A DNA stretch of 64,000 nt from Streptomyces bacillaris (GCF_003268675.1 NZ_CP029378.1:2046001-2110000); one strand, 5' to 3'. Positions 15,427 through 27,414 are shown, counted from the first letter of the stretch. Made by a program: numbers and translations. The notes: generated by a model from the sequence alone, not told the origin.

Positions 15427-16815
15427 TCAGAACCCGCCGCCGTCGAATCCGCCGCCGAAGCCACCGCCGTCACCGAACCCGCCGCCGTCCCCGAAGCCAC
15501 CGCCGAAGCCGGAGGAGTCGAAGTCGGAGCCGGAGAAGTCGCCGCCGCCCCATTCGCCGCCCGCGCCGAAGTCACCGCCGCCGTACTCGGAGGCGTACGC
15601 CGGGGTGGCGAGCATGGAGCCGAGCATGGTGCCCATCAGGAGGGCCGGGAGGAGGCCTCCGGCGAAGTAGCCACCGGCCCAGGGGCCGTAGGCCGGGCCC
15701 GCCTCCCAGTACGGGCGGCGGTTGCCGTCGCCCACGTCGACCATGCGGCTCATGGGGTCCTCGCCCCGGCTCAGGCGTACCTCGTCCGCCGCGCAGACCG
15801 GGACCTCGCGGGGCGCGCCGCCGGAGGGGGTCCAGCGGACGTCGGCCACCGAGGGGCCGTGGCGCGGGTCGAAGAAGCAGGGCGGGCGGCGGGCCGGGAT
15901 CTCCTTGCCGGTGCGGCGGGCCTCCAGGACGGCGAGGGAGAAGCGGCCGTCCTCCAGGGCCTGGGTCACCCCGCGCACGTCGGAGGGGTGCTCGGCCTTG
16001 GCCATCTTCGTCTTGGCGGTCTCGTAGGAGTCCAGGGCGCGTTCGTAGTCGCCGCGCATGGTGTCGTCGGCGCCCGGTTCGGCGGGGTGGAAGTCCAGGC
16101 GCTCCAGGGTCTCGCCGTACGCGGTGATGTCCTCGTCCACCACGACCCGGAGCTTGTCGAGGGCGATGCGCTCCTCTTCCTCCTTTCGGCGCTTGTTGCG
16201 GCGGGAGACCGCGTACGCGCCCGCGCCGCCCGCCGCCACCAGGGCGCCGAGCGTGATCAGGCCGCCGACCGGGGCTCCGGAGTCGTCGGCCGTGCCGCCT
16301 CCGGTGCCGGACCAGGAGGTGGGGGCGGTGCCCCGGGCCTGTTCGACGGCGCGGTCGACGAAGGCGTTGAGCTGGGAGGTGGCGTCGGTGGCGGTGGCCG
16401 GGTTCTTGACCGAGGCGGTCAGGTTGTCGACCGCCCGCGTGGGCATGACCTGCGGGTCCGCGCCCGCGTTGAAGCCGTCGCCGAGGCGTATCGCGTAGAC
16501 GCCGGTGATGCCGGTGTCGCTGCGCAGGGTTGCAAGGAGGCCTTCCTCGGGGAAGGCCTCGGTGTCGGGCAGGACGGCGACGAAGACCGGCTTGTCGGCG
16601 TCCAGGATCTTGGCTTCCAGGGCCTTCTCGTCAGCGACGGAGAGCTGATCGCGGGCGCCCGGGTCCACATAGACCGGGTCCTCGCGCAGGGCCTGGGCGG
16701 CGTCGTTGATCGTCGCGGCCGGGGCCGCCGACGCAGGGGAGGTCAGGGCGAGTGCAGCCGCTGCGATGATGAGCAGCAGGCCCGCCAACAGCGTGGGGAA
16801 GAGCCTTTTCCTCAT
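15427..16815 (-). CDS. TPM-domain membrane protein with Gly-rich tail
   Basis: This 462-aa protein has a signal peptide (residues 1-30) and an extracellular TPM domain (about 45-165; LSVADEKALEAKILDADKPVFVAVLP). One membrane helix follows (about 183-205, GGLITLGALVAAGGAGAYAV), then RRNKRRKEEEE and a cytoplasmic coiled-coil-rich region. The tail of about 60 residues is made of GGGFGDGGGFG-type repeats. TPM domains occur in cell-envelope and photosystem-repair proteins; the function here is unknown. The Gly/Phe/Asp tail recalls other actinobacterial TPM proteins. Confidence 0.88.
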   Translation of the reverse strand: MRKRLFPTLLAGLLLIIAAAALALTSPASAAPAATINDAAQALREDPVYVDPGARDQLSVADEKALEAKILDADKPVFVAVLPDTEAFPEEGLLATLRSDTGITGVYAIRLGDGFNAGADPQVMPTRAVDNLTASVKNPATATDATSQLNAFVDRAVEQARGTAPTSWSGTGGGTADDSGAPVGGLITLGALVAAGGAGAYAVSRRNKRRKEEEERIALDKLRVVVDEDITAYGETLERLDFHPAEPGADDTMRGDYERALDSYETAKTKMAKAEHPSDVRGVTQALEDGRFSLAVLEARRTGKEIPARRPPCFFDPRHGPSVADVRWTPSGGAPREVPVCAADEVRLSRGEDPMSRMVDVGDGNRRPYWEAGPAYGPWAGGYFAGGLLPALLMGTMLGSMLATPAYASEYGGGDFGAGGEWGGGDFSGSDFDSSGFGGGFGDGGGFGDGGGFGGGFDGGGF

Positions 16816-16873
16816 ACTTAACGCTACTCCAGGCGGGCGACGAATGCCGTCGCCCGCCCGGAGAGCGGGGTGC

Positions 16874-19800
16874 CTACGCGGCTCGGTAGGCCGTGCGCAG
16901 CTTGGCCACCGCGCCCGTCAGGTCACCCTTGAGCAGCAGGTGGTCCGCCTCCGCGAAGGGCTTGGAGACACTCTGCGTGAACTTCCCGTTGATCTTCTGC
17001 TGGACCAGCAGCCGCGCCTGGTCCACGATGGCCTTGCCCGCCGGGGTCTTGCCCAGCTTCGCCTTCTGCGCCACCTGGGCGGCGACGGCGAGGGCGGCGA
17101 GGGTCAGCTCGCCTCCGGCCGGGGGCTTGTTCAGGGTCGTCAGGCCCCAGCCGTACGGGAACTGCGGGTCGTACGCCGTGTCCCCGACGTTGATCGGAAG
17201 CTGCGCCTCCGACTTCGGCCAGGTCACCGGGAGCTGTCCGGTGAAGGGGCGCTTGCCGTAGAGCACGTCGGCCACGCCGTCGCCCTCGGAGCCCGGCAGC
17301 CAGGAGGCGACCAGCGCGTCCATGTCCCCGAGCTGGTCCCCGATGAGCTGCGGGCGGCCCGAGACGATGAGGACTGCGCACTTCATGGCCGCGCAGACCT
17401 TCTCGACGGCGGCCTTGTCGGCGGCGGTCAGCTCCAGGTCGTGGCCGTTGCCGACGTCACCGATGCCTTCGGCGTACGGGGTCTCCCCGACGACCACCAC
17501 GCCCACGTCGTGACCGTCCGTGGCGGCCGAGGCGTCCTTCGAGTACGTGACGGAGTCGGGGTTCTTCGCCGCCTTCTTCATCCCCTCCAGGATCGTGGTG
17601 CCGGGAGTGATCTTGCCGGAGGAGCCCTGCCAGCTGATCGTCCAGCCGCCGGCCTGGTTGCCGATGTCGTCGGCGTTGGACCCGGCGACGTACACCTTCT
17701 GGTTCGGCTTGAGGGGCAGGACCGCTCCGTCGTTCTTCAGGAGCACCTGCGACTTCGCCACCGCCTCGCGCGCCACCGCGCGGTGTGCGGCCGAGCCGAC
17801 CTTGTCCAGGTGGGTGCTGTCCGCGTACGGCTTCTCGAAGAGGCCGAGGCGGAACTTCTGGGTGAGGATGCGGGAGACCGCGTCGTCGATCCGGGCCTCG
17901 CTGATCCGGCCCGCCGTTACCTCGTCCTTCAGGGTCTTGGTGAACTCCTGGTACGCGGTCGGGACCATGATCATGTCGAGTCCGGCGTTGACCGACGTAC
18001 GGACGTCGCTCGGGTAGTCGCCGGGGATCTGGTCGATGGCCTGCCAGTCGCTGATGACGAAGCCCTCGAAGCCCATCCGGTCCTTGAGGACACCGTTGAT
18101 CATCTCGCCGTGGGCGTGCATCTTCACCGGGCCCTCGCCGTCACCGATGATGTCGAGCGAGGAGTACGACGGCATGATCGTGCCCACGCCCCGCTTGACC
18201 GACTCCGCGAACGGCGACAGGTGCACCGCCTCCAGCTCCTGGCGGGTGACCTTGGTGATGCCCTGGTCGGTCGTGTACGAGCCGGTGGTGGAGGAGCCGT
18301 ACTCGGTGCCGCCGTCCCCGACGAAGTGCTTGGCGCTGCCGAGGACCTTGTCGTTGCGGTGCAGGTCCTTGCCGGACGGGTGGCCCTGCATGCCCTGGAT
18401 GACCGTCTCCATGGCCTCGACCAGCGCCGGGTCCTCACCGAACGCCTCGTAGGAGCGGCCCCAGCGCTCGTCGCGCGTGACGCAGACGCAAGGGGCGAAG
18501 TCCCACGGGATGCCGGTGGCCCGGACCTCCTTCGCGGTGATCGCACCCGTCTTCTCGGCGCTCTTCGGGTCGCGGCCCGCGCCGATGCCGATGTTGTGCG
18601 GCATGATCGTCGCGCCGACCACGTTGTTGTGGCCGTGCACCGCGTCCACGCCGTAGATCAGCGGGATCTGGAAGCGGGTGGCCTGGGCGCGGAGCTGGTA
18701 GGCGTCGACCATCTTGGCCCAGGCGGCTGCCGTGTTGGGGGTCGGGACCGAGCCGCCGCCGGAGAGCAGCGAGCCGAGGTCGTACGCGGCGATGTCGCCG
18801 GGGGTGCGGAGCGCGTTGCGTTCGGCCTGGGTCATCTGACCGGCCTTCTCCGCGAGGGACATCCGGCCCAGCAGGTCCGCGACCCGCTGCTTCACGGGCA
18901 GCTTGGCGTTCTGGTACGGGAGTCCGTGGGCGTCGATGACGACCTGCGGGTGCTCCGCCGGGGCCTTGGCGCCGGTGACGGTCAGCTCCAGCGGGATCGT
19001 CTTCGCCTCGGCGGGCTTGGACGCCTTCGCCGTGCGGACGGTCACCTTGTGGCTGGTCCCGGAGGCGGTGCCGGCGGGGAAGGTGTGGGTGCCGCTGACC
19101 GGGGTGTAGTCCTTGCCCGCGACCGCCGTGCCGCCCTGGGTGGCGTACGTGACGGTGATCGGCTCCTCGGTGGGGACGGAGCCGGTGGTGGCGACGGAGA
19201 GGGTGAGGTCCGCGCTGCCGCCGTTCTTCACGGGGTGCACGGCCGCGTCGGTCACCACGCTCGCGGTCAGCGCCGGGTCGGCCTTGCCGTACAGCTCGAC
19301 GGCGTCCAGGGCGAAGGCCCCGGGGGCGCCGGGCGGCATGGTGAAGGCGTACCCCCACATCTCGTTGAGACCCAGGATCTGGTCGATGCCGCCGACGGGC
19401 TGGTAGTCGGCCCGGTAGACGAAGTCCGCGAACGGGATCTCGACGAGCTGCCAGCCCTCCCAGTCGTCGGTGAAGGAGGTGGTCCACAGCTCGGAGGCGC
19501 CGCCGTTCGCCCCGCCGTCCTTGATCTCGAAGTGGATGCGCTTGCCCGAACCGGGCGGCAGGGGCGCGGTGTTCTGGCCGTACCACCAGAAGCGGACGCC
19601 CTTGTGGGCGGTCCAGTCCTGGGGCGGGGTGTCCACGGCGAACTCGTGGCTGAACCCGCCGTACGCGCTTATGTCGTAGGAGCCTTCGAGGACCTTTTCG
19701 CCCTCGGGGGCGTCGGCGCGCTCGGCCAGCTTCAGCTGCGGGTGGTCGGTGGCGTTGCCGCCCCAGGTGAAGATGGCGTCGGCGGGCGGGGTGTTGCCGA

Positions 19801-19975
19801 GCGGGACCTCGCCCTCGAAACGGTCGATGAGGACGGGGGCCGGTTCGTCGTCGGGGGCCGCCTGGCTGGGCGCGGCTCCGGCGAGCAGGGTGGCCAGGAC
19901 CGCGGCGGCGGCCAGGACGGCGGTCGCGGGTCTGCTCCGGCCCTTGCGGGGGCGGAGGCGCGGGGTGCGATACAT
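16874..19975 (-). CDS. Secreted GH3 beta-glucosidase/exo-glucanase with CBM and Calx-beta modules
   Basis: This 1033-aa exported enzyme hydrolyses terminal beta-glucosyl residues of glucans or oligosaccharides. Modules in order are: signal peptide (1-40, ending PSQAAP); a jelly-roll carbohydrate-binding domain of the CBM11/CIA30 type (about 47-210); a Calx-beta domain (about 220-320, GKDYTPVSGTHTFPAG); GH3 N-domain (about 360-690) with nucleophile Asp643 in FVISDWQAID; and GH3 C-domain with probable acid/base Glu831 in VVGETPYAEG. It is last in the LacI-transporter-GH1 run, separated from GH1 by 81 bp. A CebR-like box sits at 19982-19995. No good ribosome site precedes the ATG. Confidence 0.92.
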   Translation of the reverse strand: MYRTPRLRPRKGRSRPATAVLAAAAVLATLLAGAAPSQAAPDDEPAPVLIDRFEGEVPLGNTPPADAIFTWGGNATDHPQLKLAERADAPEGEKVLEGSYDISAYGGFSHEFAVDTPPQDWTAHKGVRFWWYGQNTAPLPPGSGKRIHFEIKDGGANGGASELWTTSFTDDWEGWQLVEIPFADFVYRADYQPVGGIDQILGLNEMWGYAFTMPPGAPGAFALDAVELYGKADPALTASVVTDAAVHPVKNGGSADLTLSVATTGSVPTEEPITVTYATQGGTAVAGKDYTPVSGTHTFPAGTASGTSHKVTVRTAKASKPAEAKTIPLELTVTGAKAPAEHPQVVIDAHGLPYQNAKLPVKQRVADLLGRMSLAEKAGQMTQAERNALRTPGDIAAYDLGSLLSGGGSVPTPNTAAAWAKMVDAYQLRAQATRFQIPLIYGVDAVHGHNNVVGATIMPHNIGIGAGRDPKSAEKTGAITAKEVRATGIPWDFAPCVCVTRDERWGRSYEAFGEDPALVEAMETVIQGMQGHPSGKDLHRNDKVLGSAKHFVGDGGTEYGSSTTGSYTTDQGITKVTRQELEAVHLSPFAESVKRGVGTIMPSYSSLDIIGDGEGPVKMHAHGEMINGVLKDRMGFEGFVISDWQAIDQIPGDYPSDVRTSVNAGLDMIMVPTAYQEFTKTLKDEVTAGRISEARIDDAVSRILTQKFRLGLFEKPYADSTHLDKVGSAAHRAVAREAVAKSQVLLKNDGAVLPLKPNQKVYVAGSNADDIGNQAGGWTISWQGSSGKITPGTTILEGMKKAAKNPDSVTYSKDASAATDGHDVGVVVVGETPYAEGIGDVGNGHDLELTAADKAAVEKVCAAMKCAVLIVSGRPQLIGDQLGDMDALVASWLPGSEGDGVADVLYGKRPFTGQLPVTWPKSEAQLPINVGDTAYDPQFPYGWGLTTLNKPPAGGELTLAALAVAAQVAQKAKLGKTPAGKAIVDQARLLVQQKINGKFTQSVSKPFAEADHLLLKGDLTGAVAKLRTAYRAA

Positions 19976-19981
19976 GAGTTT

Positions 19982-19995
19982 TGGGAGCGCTCTCT
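19982..19995 (-). promoter_or_regulatory. CebR-like operator before the GH3 gene
   Basis: The plus strand TGGGAGCGCTCTCT differs at two of 14 positions from the CebR box TGGGAGCGCTCCCA and keeps the GAGCGCTC core. It lies 6 bp before the GH3 ATG, where a bound repressor would block initiation. Confidence 0.65.
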
Positions 19996-20056
19996 TTTTG
20001 GGGTCGGATGGGTCGTCGGAAAGAAGGAATGCGTGTCGCGGGAAAGGGCCTGCGGG

Positions 20057-21469
<1,413 letters not shown>

Positions 21470-21502
21470 CCGGTCTCCGTACGTAGGAGGGGAAGGGCCT
21501 GG

Positions 21503-22579
21503 TCAGGGGGCATGCAGATGGCAGGCGACCGTACGGCGTCCGGGGTCGCCGGGCGCGCCGGGCGGAGGGGCGGCGGCCACGGCCGGGGTGGTGGCCGGGA
21601 CCGTCGCCCCGGCAGGCGCACCGGCCGCGACCGTCGCCGGGGCCGTCAGCTGCGGGACCCGTACGGCGCACGGCTCGAAGGCCTTGCCGCACCGCGGGTG
21701 GAACGCGCAGCCGGTGGGCATCGCGGAGAGGTGCGGGGGCGAGCCGGGGATGCCGGTCAGCTCGCGGCGCGGGCCGTGGAGCGCGGGGAAGGAGTGGAGC
21801 AGCCCGTCGCTGTAAGGGTGGCGGGGGTCGCGGTAGATCTCCGCCGCGCCCGCCTCCTCCACGATGCGGCCCCCGTACATGATCGCGATCCGGTCCGAGA
21901 ATTCGATCAGGAGCGAGATGTCATGGGTGATGAACACGACCGAGAAGCCGATCTGTTCCCTCAACTGGACCAGTCGTCGCAGGATCTGGCGCTGCATCAC
22001 CACGTCGAGCGCGGTCGTCGGCTCGTCCATGATGACGATCTCGGGCTCCAGGGCGAGCGCCATCGCGATCATCACGCGCTGCCGCATCCCGCCGGAGAGC
22101 TGGTGCGGGTAGGCGGCGAGCCGGTCGGGGGAGATCCCGACGAGGCTCAGCAACTCCTTCGCACGTTCGGTTCGTTGGGCCTTCTTCAGATCGGGGCGGT
22201 GGGCTTTGAGCACGTCGGTGAGCTGGCTGTGGACCGTGTGCACCGGGTTGAGGGAGTTCATCGCTCCCTGGAAGACGAGGGACAGCTCCTGCCAGCGGAA
22301 GGCGCGCAGCTGCTCCGGGGAGAGGGAGAGGATGTCCAGCCGGTCGCCGCCGGGCCGGTGGTAGTGGACCTCTCCCCCGGTGATCACCCCGGGCGGGGCG
22401 AGCAGCCGGGTCACGGCGTACGCCAGGGTCGACTTGCCGGACCCCGACTCCCCTGCCAGGCCCAGGACTTCGCCCCGGTGGAGGGTGAGGTCGGTGTCCC
22501 GCAGGGCGTGCACAGCCCGCTCGTCGGTGCCGTAGTCGACGTTCAGTCCGCTGATGGTGAGGACCGGCTCGGCGCTCAT
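21503..22579 (-). CDS. Opp/Dpp-type ABC transporter ATPase (D subunit)
   Basis: This 358-aa ATPase is of the oligopeptide/dipeptide (OppD/DppD) family: Walker [11 protein letters not shown]-loop [16 protein letters not shown], signature LSGGMRQR, Walker B IVIMDEPTTALD. The oligo_HPY tail (HPYSDGLLHSFP; CAFHPRCGKAFEPCAV) has the conserved Cys cluster. The C-terminus carries an Ala/Pro-rich insert before the last Cys (VACHLHAP). ATG 22579 overlaps the upstream permease stop (ATGA) and AAGGAG lies 8 nt before it. The sugar-gene context argues for oligosaccharide and not peptide cargo. Confidence 0.93.
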   Translation of the reverse strand: MSAEPVLTISGLNVDYGTDERAVHALRDTDLTLHRGEVLGLAGESGSGKSTLAYAVTRLLAPPGVITGGEVHYHRPGGDRLDILSLSPEQLRAFRWQELSLVFQGAMNSLNPVHTVHSQLTDVLKAHRPDLKKAQRTERAKELLSLVGISPDRLAAYPHQLSGGMRQRVMIAMALALEPEIVIMDEPTTALDVVMQRQILRRLVQLREQIGFSVVFITHDISLLIEFSDRIAIMYGGRIVEEAGAAEIYRDPRHPYSDGLLHSFPALHGPRRELTGIPGSPPHLSAMPTGCAFHPRCGKAFEPCAVRVPQLTAPATVAAGAPAGATVPATTPAVAAAPPPGAPGDPGRRTVACHLHAP

Positions 22580-23583
22580 GGGCGGGGCTCCTTGCTGGTG
22601 CTGGGCTCGGGTGGGGCACCGACCGGGGGCTTGCGGGCCACGGGGGTGAAGCCGACGCGCATCTTCACCTTCCGGGAGGAGCCGGTGGCGGTGCGCAGGC
22701 GCGGGTTGACGAACTCGTCGATGCCGAAGTTGATGAGGGCGAGCGCGGTGCCCAGCAGGGCGATGCAGAGTCCGGCCGGGACGAACCACCACCAGGCGCC
22801 CTGGGCGAGGGCCTGGTTGGACTGGGCCCAGAAGAGGACCGTGCCCCAGTTCCAGTGCGAGATGTCCGCGACCCCGATGAAGGCGAGGGTGATCTCGGTG
22901 AGGACGGCGAAGATGACCGTGCCGACGAAGCCGGAGGCGATCACGGCGGTGAGGTTCGGCATGATCTCGAAGAGGATGATCCGCCAGGTCGACTCCCCCG
23001 TGGCGCGGGCCGCCTCCACGTAGTCGCGGCGGCGCAGCGACAGGGTCTGGGCGCGCAGGATGCGGGACCCCCAGGCCCAGGAGGTCAGGGCGATGGCGAA
23101 GGCGATGAGCAGATCGCCGGTGTCGGGGACGAAGCTCGCCACGATGATGATCAGTGGGAGGCCGGGCAGCACCAGGAAGATGTTGGCGAGCGCGGAGAGG
23201 ATCTCGTCGACCGCCCCGCCGAGGAAGCCCGCGGTGACCCCGATGAGGACCGAGAGCACGGTGGCGATGAGGGCCGCGACGAACCCGACGATCAGGACGC
23301 CCCGGGTGCCGACGAGGATCTGGGAGAGGACGTCCTGCCCGGTGTGGGTGGTGCCGAACCAGTGCTCCCCGGACGGGGGTTGGAGGAGCTGGTCGCTCAT
23401 GGCGTCGGGGTCGTACGGGGCGATCCACGGGCCGATGACGGCCAGCAGGACGAAGAACGCGAGCAGGAGCAGCCCGGTCCGGGTCTTGCCGCCGCGCAGG
23501 AACCGGAGCCGGGCCCGGCGGGTGGGCGCCTCGGGTGCGGGGGTGCCGTCCAGGACGGCGGTGTCGGTGGCGGTGACGGACAT
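22576..23583 (-). CDS. Opp/Dpp-type ABC transporter permease (C subunit)
   Basis: This 335-aa membrane permease of the DppC/OppC family has a cytoplasmic N-tail with Arg-rich RRARLRFLRGGK, then HWFGTTHTGQDVLSQILVGTR, the typical DppC opening. About six membrane helices follow, with the EAA-type loop YVEAARATGESTWRIILFEIMPN. ATG 23583 has GGAGG upstream; 8 bp separate it from the preceding permease. The C-tail extends about 45 residues beyond the last helix. Confidence 0.92.
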   Translation of the reverse strand: MSVTATDTAVLDGTPAPEAPTRRARLRFLRGGKTRTGLLLLAFFVLLAVIGPWIAPYDPDAMSDQLLQPPSGEHWFGTTHTGQDVLSQILVGTRGVLIVGFVAALIATVLSVLIGVTAGFLGGAVDEILSALANIFLVLPGLPLIIIVASFVPDTGDLLIAFAIALTSWAWGSRILRAQTLSLRRRDYVEAARATGESTWRIILFEIMPNLTAVIASGFVGTVIFAVLTEITLAFIGVADISHWNWGTVLFWAQSNQALAQGAWWWFVPAGLCIALLGTALALINFGIDEFVNPRLRTATGSSRKVKMRVGFTPVARKPPVGAPPEPSTSKEPRP

Positions 23584-23591
23584 GGGGGTAC

Positions 23592-24572
23592 CTACGCCTC
23601 CTTCCGGGTGCGGGGGTCGAGGGCGGCGTAGACGAGGTCGGCGAGCAGGTTGGCGGCGAGGACGGAGAGCGTGATGATCAGGAAGACGCCCTGCATCAGC
23701 GGGTAGTCCTTGGCGCCGACCGCCTGGAGCAGCTGGAAGCCGATGCCCGGGTAGGTGAAGACCATCTCGACGAGCAGGGTGCCGCCGACGATGAAGCCGA
23801 GGGAGAGGGCGAAGCCGGAGATGTTGGGGAGGACCGCGTTGCGGGCCGCGTAGCCGAACATCACCCGCCGCTCGGAGAGCCCCTTGGCCTGCGCCACCAT
23901 CACGTAGTCCTCGGAGGAGACGGTGACCATCATGTTCCGCATCCCGAGGATCCAGCCGGCCACGGCGCTGAGCACGATCGTCACCCCGGGCAGGACGGCG
24001 TGGTAGAGCGCGCTGGAGATGAACGGCCAGTCGAAGGCCGGGACCAGGGCGCTGTCGTAGCCGCCGGAGTTCGGGAAGAGCGACCACTTCTCGGCGAAGA
24101 GGGCGATGGCGATGAGGCCGAGCCAGAAGTAGGGGATGGAGGAGATGAAGGTGGTGACGGGCAGCAGTCCGTCCAGCCAGGAGCCGCGCTTCCAGCCGCT
24201 GTAGACGCCGATGCCGGTGCCGAGGAGGAAGCTGAGGAGCGTGGTGACGCCGACCAGGGCGAGCGTCCAGGGCAGCGACTGGGTGATGACCTCGCTGACC
24301 GGGGTCGGGAAGAAGGTGAAGGAGAGGCCGAGGTCGCCGTCGAGGAGGTGGCCCCAGTAGTCGGTGTACTGCTGCCAGAGCGACCGCTGCTCGTCGAGCC
24401 CGAAGAGGGCTTTGAGGGAGTCGATGGCCTTGGTGTCCAGCTGGCCCTGGTAGCGGCTGAGCAGCGCCTGTACGGGGTCGCCGGGCATCAGGCGCGGGAT
24501 GAGGAAGTTGATGGTGATGGCGGCCCAGGCGGTGACGGCGTAGAAGGCGAGCCGTTGGAGGAGGTACTTCAC
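23592..24572 (-). CDS. Opp/Dpp-type ABC transporter permease (B subunit)
   Basis: This 326-aa membrane permease of the DppB/OppB family begins [32 protein letters not shown], the classic N-terminal helix and loop, and has the EAA loop [29 protein letters not shown] chose GTG 24572 because it overlaps the stop of the preceding ATPase gene (GTGA). The open frame continues far upstream inside that gene but has no homology there. Confidence 0.92.
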   Translation of the reverse strand: MKYLLQRLAFYAVTAWAAITINFLIPRLMPGDPVQALLSRYQGQLDTKAIDSLKALFGLDEQRSLWQQYTDYWGHLLDGDLGLSFTFFPTPVSEVITQSLPWTLALVGVTTLLSFLLGTGIGVYSGWKRGSWLDGLLPVTTFISSIPYFWLGLIAIALFAEKWSLFPNSGGYDSALVPAFDWPFISSALYHAVLPGVTIVLSAVAGWILGMRNMMVTVSSEDYVMVAQAKGLSERRVMFGYAARNAVLPNISGFALSLGFIVGGTLLVEMVFTYPGIGFQLLQAVGAKDYPLMQGVFLIITLSVLAANLLADLVYAALDPRTRKEA

Positions 24573-25696
24573 CGGGAGGCCTCCTTGGCCGACGCGGCCT
24601 CGGTGGTGCCCTCGGTTCCGTACGGCTTCGCGCCCGCGTCCTCGTTCCCGTACGACCGCACGCCCTGGCCCTCGTACAGCCAGCAGGCCGCCCACTGGCC
24701 GTCCGCCAGGTCGAAGCGGGGCGGGAGTTCGGTGCGGCAGCGCTCCATGGCCTGGGGGCAGCGGGGGTGGAAGCGGCAGCCGGCGGGCGGGGCGATGAGG
24801 GAGGGCGGTTCGCCGGTGCCGGTCTCCTCCCGGTCGGCCTCGGCGGCCACCCGGTCGGGGTCGGGGGCGGAGGCGATGAGGAGCTGGGTGTAGGGGTGGG
24901 CGGGGCGCTGGGTGACTCTCTCGCTGTCGCCGCCCTCGACGATCCGCCCGGCGTACATGACGAGCGTGGTGTCCGCGAAGTAGCGGGCGGAGGCGATGTC
25001 GTGGGTGATGTAGAGGATCGCCAGGTGCAGGCGTTCCTTGAGGTCGCGGAGCAGGTTGAGGACGCCCAGCCGGATCGAGACGTCCAGCATGGAGACGGGC
25101 TCGTCGGCCAGGAGGACCTGCGGGTCGGCGCCGAGCGCGCGGGCGATGGCGACGCGCTGGCGCTGCCCGCCGGACAGCTCGTGCGGGAACTTGTCCAGGT
25201 ACTGGTGGGCCGGGGTGAGCTGGACCCGGTTCAGCAGATCGGTGAGGGCCCGCTCCAGCTCCTCCTGCCCGCCGCCCGCCCGGCCGTGGATCTTCAGGGC
25301 GCGGGTGAGGTGGTAGCGCACGGTGTGCACCGGGTTCAGCGAGGCGAACGGGTCCTGGAAGATGAGCTGGACCCGGCGTACGTAACGGCGGAAGGACCGG
25401 CCACGCCCGGCCACGGTCGGGGTGCCGCCGAGCCGGATCTCGCCCGAGGTGAGCGGGTGGAGCTGGGCGAGGAGGCGGGCGACGGTGGACTTGCCCGAAC
25501 CGGACTCCCCCACCAGGGCCGTGACGGTGCCGCGCCGGAGCCGGAGCGAGACGTCGTCGACGGCGTGGACGCTGCGGCGCTCGCGGGCCAGGAGGTCGCG
25601 GGCGGTGCGGCGCAGGGGAAAGTGTTTGGTGACCCCGCGCGCCTCCAGCACCACGTCGGTGCCGGTGCGCGCGGTCTCGGACTGATCGGTGGTCAT
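24569..25696 (-). CDS. Opp/Dpp-type ABC transporter ATPase (F subunit)
   Basis: This 375-aa ATPase of the OppF/DppF family has a substrate-loop [26 protein letters not shown], Walker [11 protein letters not shown]-loop [16 protein letters not shown], signature LSGGQRQR, Walker [13 protein letters not shown] and an oligo_HPY tail with [14 protein letters not shown]. It forms the heterodimer with the D subunit. It starts 18 bp after the binding-protein stop codon and overlaps the B-permease gene by 4 bp. A repetitive C-tail ([15 protein letters not shown]) is not part of the family. Confidence 0.93.
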   Translation of the reverse strand: MTTDQSETARTGTDVVLEARGVTKHFPLRRTARDLLARERRSVHAVDDVSLRLRRGTVTALVGESGSGKSTVARLLAQLHPLTSGEIRLGGTPTVAGRGRSFRRYVRRVQLIFQDPFASLNPVHTVRYHLTRALKIHGRAGGGQEELERALTDLLNRVQLTPAHQYLDKFPHELSGGQRQRVAIARALGADPQVLLADEPVSMLDVSIRLGVLNLLRDLKERLHLAILYITHDIASARYFADTTLVMYAGRIVEGGDSERVTQRPAHPYTQLLIASAPDPDRVAAEADREETGTGEPPSLIAPPAGCRFHPRCPQAMERCRTELPPRFDLADGQWAACWLYEGQGVRSYGNEDAGAKPYGTEGTTEAASAKEASR

Positions 25697-25714
25697 GGCC
25701 GGTTCTTCCCCGTG

Positions 25715-27394
25715 CTACTTGGCGGGCGTGAGGTTCAGCACGATCTCCAGCGCGCTGGGCTGGGTGTGCTGCGGCGGGGCGTACGGGTTGGCCTCGGTGG
25801 GCCATCCGATCCAGTTCTTCGTGGAGTACTCGGCACCGATCGGGGCGGCGGCGGTCGGGATCATGGGCGCCTGCTCGACGAAGATCTTCTGGAGGAGGTG
25901 CATCGCCTTGGTGCGGGTCGGCTCGTCCTTGGCGTTGGCGTACTCCTTCAGGGCCGTGGTGGCCTCGTCGTTCTTGAAGCGGCCGAAGTTGCCCGCCTGG
26001 GAGCTCTTGCCGATGGGCTGGAGGATCGCCCCGTCCATGACGTTCTGGTACATGTCGTAGGGCGTGGCGCCGCTGTTGGTCCAGTGCAGGGTGGCGTCGA
26101 AGTTGCCGTTGGCGACGTCCACGCCCCACGCCTCGGCGGTCTGGGTCTTGACCTTGGCCTCGATGCCGAGCTGTTTGACGTTGTCCTTGATGATCGCGAG
26201 ACCGGTGATGTAGTCGTTCCAGCCGGCCGGGTCGGTGAAGGTGAGCGTGACGGGCTTGCCGGACGGGTCCTTCAGCACCCCGCCCTCCAGCGTGAACCCG
26301 GCCTCGGCCAGCAGCTTCTTCGCCCCGGGGACGTCAGGCTTGGTGTTGGCGCCCTGGTACTCGGGGGCGAGGAAGGGCTCACCGGCGGGGAGCGGGATGC
26401 CGGTGGGGTTGGTGATCTCCGGGTAGAGCGTGGCCTGGGCCTGGATGTGGATGGCGTTGCGGTCGACGACCATCGCCATCGCCTTGCGGAGCGCCGGGTT
26501 GTCGAGCGGCTTGCGGGCGGTGTTGAACCAGAGGCCGTGGATGCCGAGGCCGGAGGGGAACCAGAGCTTGTGGTTCTTGGGGTCCTTGTCGATGAAGAGC
26601 TGCTTGTGGTTGGGCATGAAGACGAAGGACCACTCGACCTTGCCGGTGGCGAGCGCGGTGGTGGCGGCGCTGTTGTCGTTGTACGCGGTGTAGCGCAGCT
26701 CCTTGACCTTGGTCTTGCCGTTCCAGTAGGTCGGCGTGGCGACCAGGGTGGTGGTCTGCGGGGTGAAGGTCTTGAGCTTGTACGGGCCGGAGCCGACGGG
26801 CGTGCGGTTGGGCCAGGTCTCCGGGTTGTCGACCTTCTCCCAGATGTGCTTGGGCACGATGAAGGTCTGGATGATCTTGTTCTGGTTGACGAACTGGGAC
26901 TCCTTGAAGGTCAGGACGACCTTGCCGCCCTCGACCGCGATCCCGTCGAAGGGGATGCCGTTGCCGTTGAGGGCGGGGTGCTTCTTCAGGAGGTTGAAGG
27001 TGAACTCGACGTCGTCGGCGGTCAGATCCTTGCCGTCGGCCCACTTCGCCCGTTCGTCCAGGGTGAAGGTGACCTTGGTGAAGTTGGACTCCCACTCCCA
27101 GTCGGTGGCGAGCCAGGGGTCCGCCTTCTCGGTGGGCTTGATCATGTTCGTCATGGCCAGCGGCTCGTAGATCATGTACCGGTAGCCGAGGGTGGCGCCC
27201 GCCGAGGTGCTGAGGAACGGGTTGCTGTTGTTGGTCTGCGGCCCGTCCGGCTTCCCGATGGTCAGTACGCCGGTGGCTCCCCCGCCACCGCCCTTGCCGG
27301 CACCGGAGTTGGCGTTCGAGCAACCGGCGGCGAGGGCGATCGCGACGGTGGCTGCGGCGACCGCTCTGAGCGTGGTGCGACGGCGTACGGACAT
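25715..27394 (-). CDS. Family-5 solute-binding lipoprotein (probable oligosaccharide binding)
   Basis: This 559-aa extracytoplasmic lipoprotein of the SBP_bac_5 family is the type that captures peptides, nickel or, in some bacteria, cello- and xylo-oligosaccharides. The signal peptide ends in lipobox LAAGC with the lipid Cys at residue 25. The family stretch [38 protein letters not shown] is present. The start at 27394 is the ATG before [10 protein letters not shown]; an earlier in-frame codon adds Pro/Gly-rich sequence without coding character. It lies between a LacI repressor and two beta-glucosidases, which is the main ground for predicting a sugar ligand. The ligand cannot be read from the sequence. 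Confidence 0.92.
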   Translation of the reverse strand: MSVRRRTTLRAVAAATVAIALAAGCSNANSGAGKGGGGGATGVLTIGKPDGPQTNNSNPFLSTSAGATLGYRYMIYEPLAMTNMIKPTEKADPWLATDWEWESNFTKVTFTLDERAKWADGKDLTADDVEFTFNLLKKHPALNGNGIPFDGIAVEGGKVVLTFKESQFVNQNKIIQTFIVPKHIWEKVDNPETWPNRTPVGSGPYKLKTFTPQTTTLVATPTYWNGKTKVKELRYTAYNDNSAATTALATGKVEWSFVFMPNHKQLFIDKDPKNHKLWFPSGLGIHGLWFNTARKPLDNPALRKAMAMVVDRNAIHIQAQATLYPEITNPTGIPLPAGEPFLAPEYQGANTKPDVPGAKKLLAEAGFTLEGGVLKDPSGKPVTLTFTDPAGWNDYITGLAIIKDNVKQLGIEAKVKTQTAEAWGVDVANGNFDATLHWTNSGATPYDMYQNVMDGAILQPIGKSSQAGNFGRFKNDEATTALKEYANAKDEPTRTKAMHLLQKIFVEQAPMIPTAAAPIGAEYSTKNWIGWPTEANPYAPPQHTQPSALEIVLNLTPAK

Positions 27395-27414
27395 GGCGAC
27401 TCCAGGGAGGGGCT

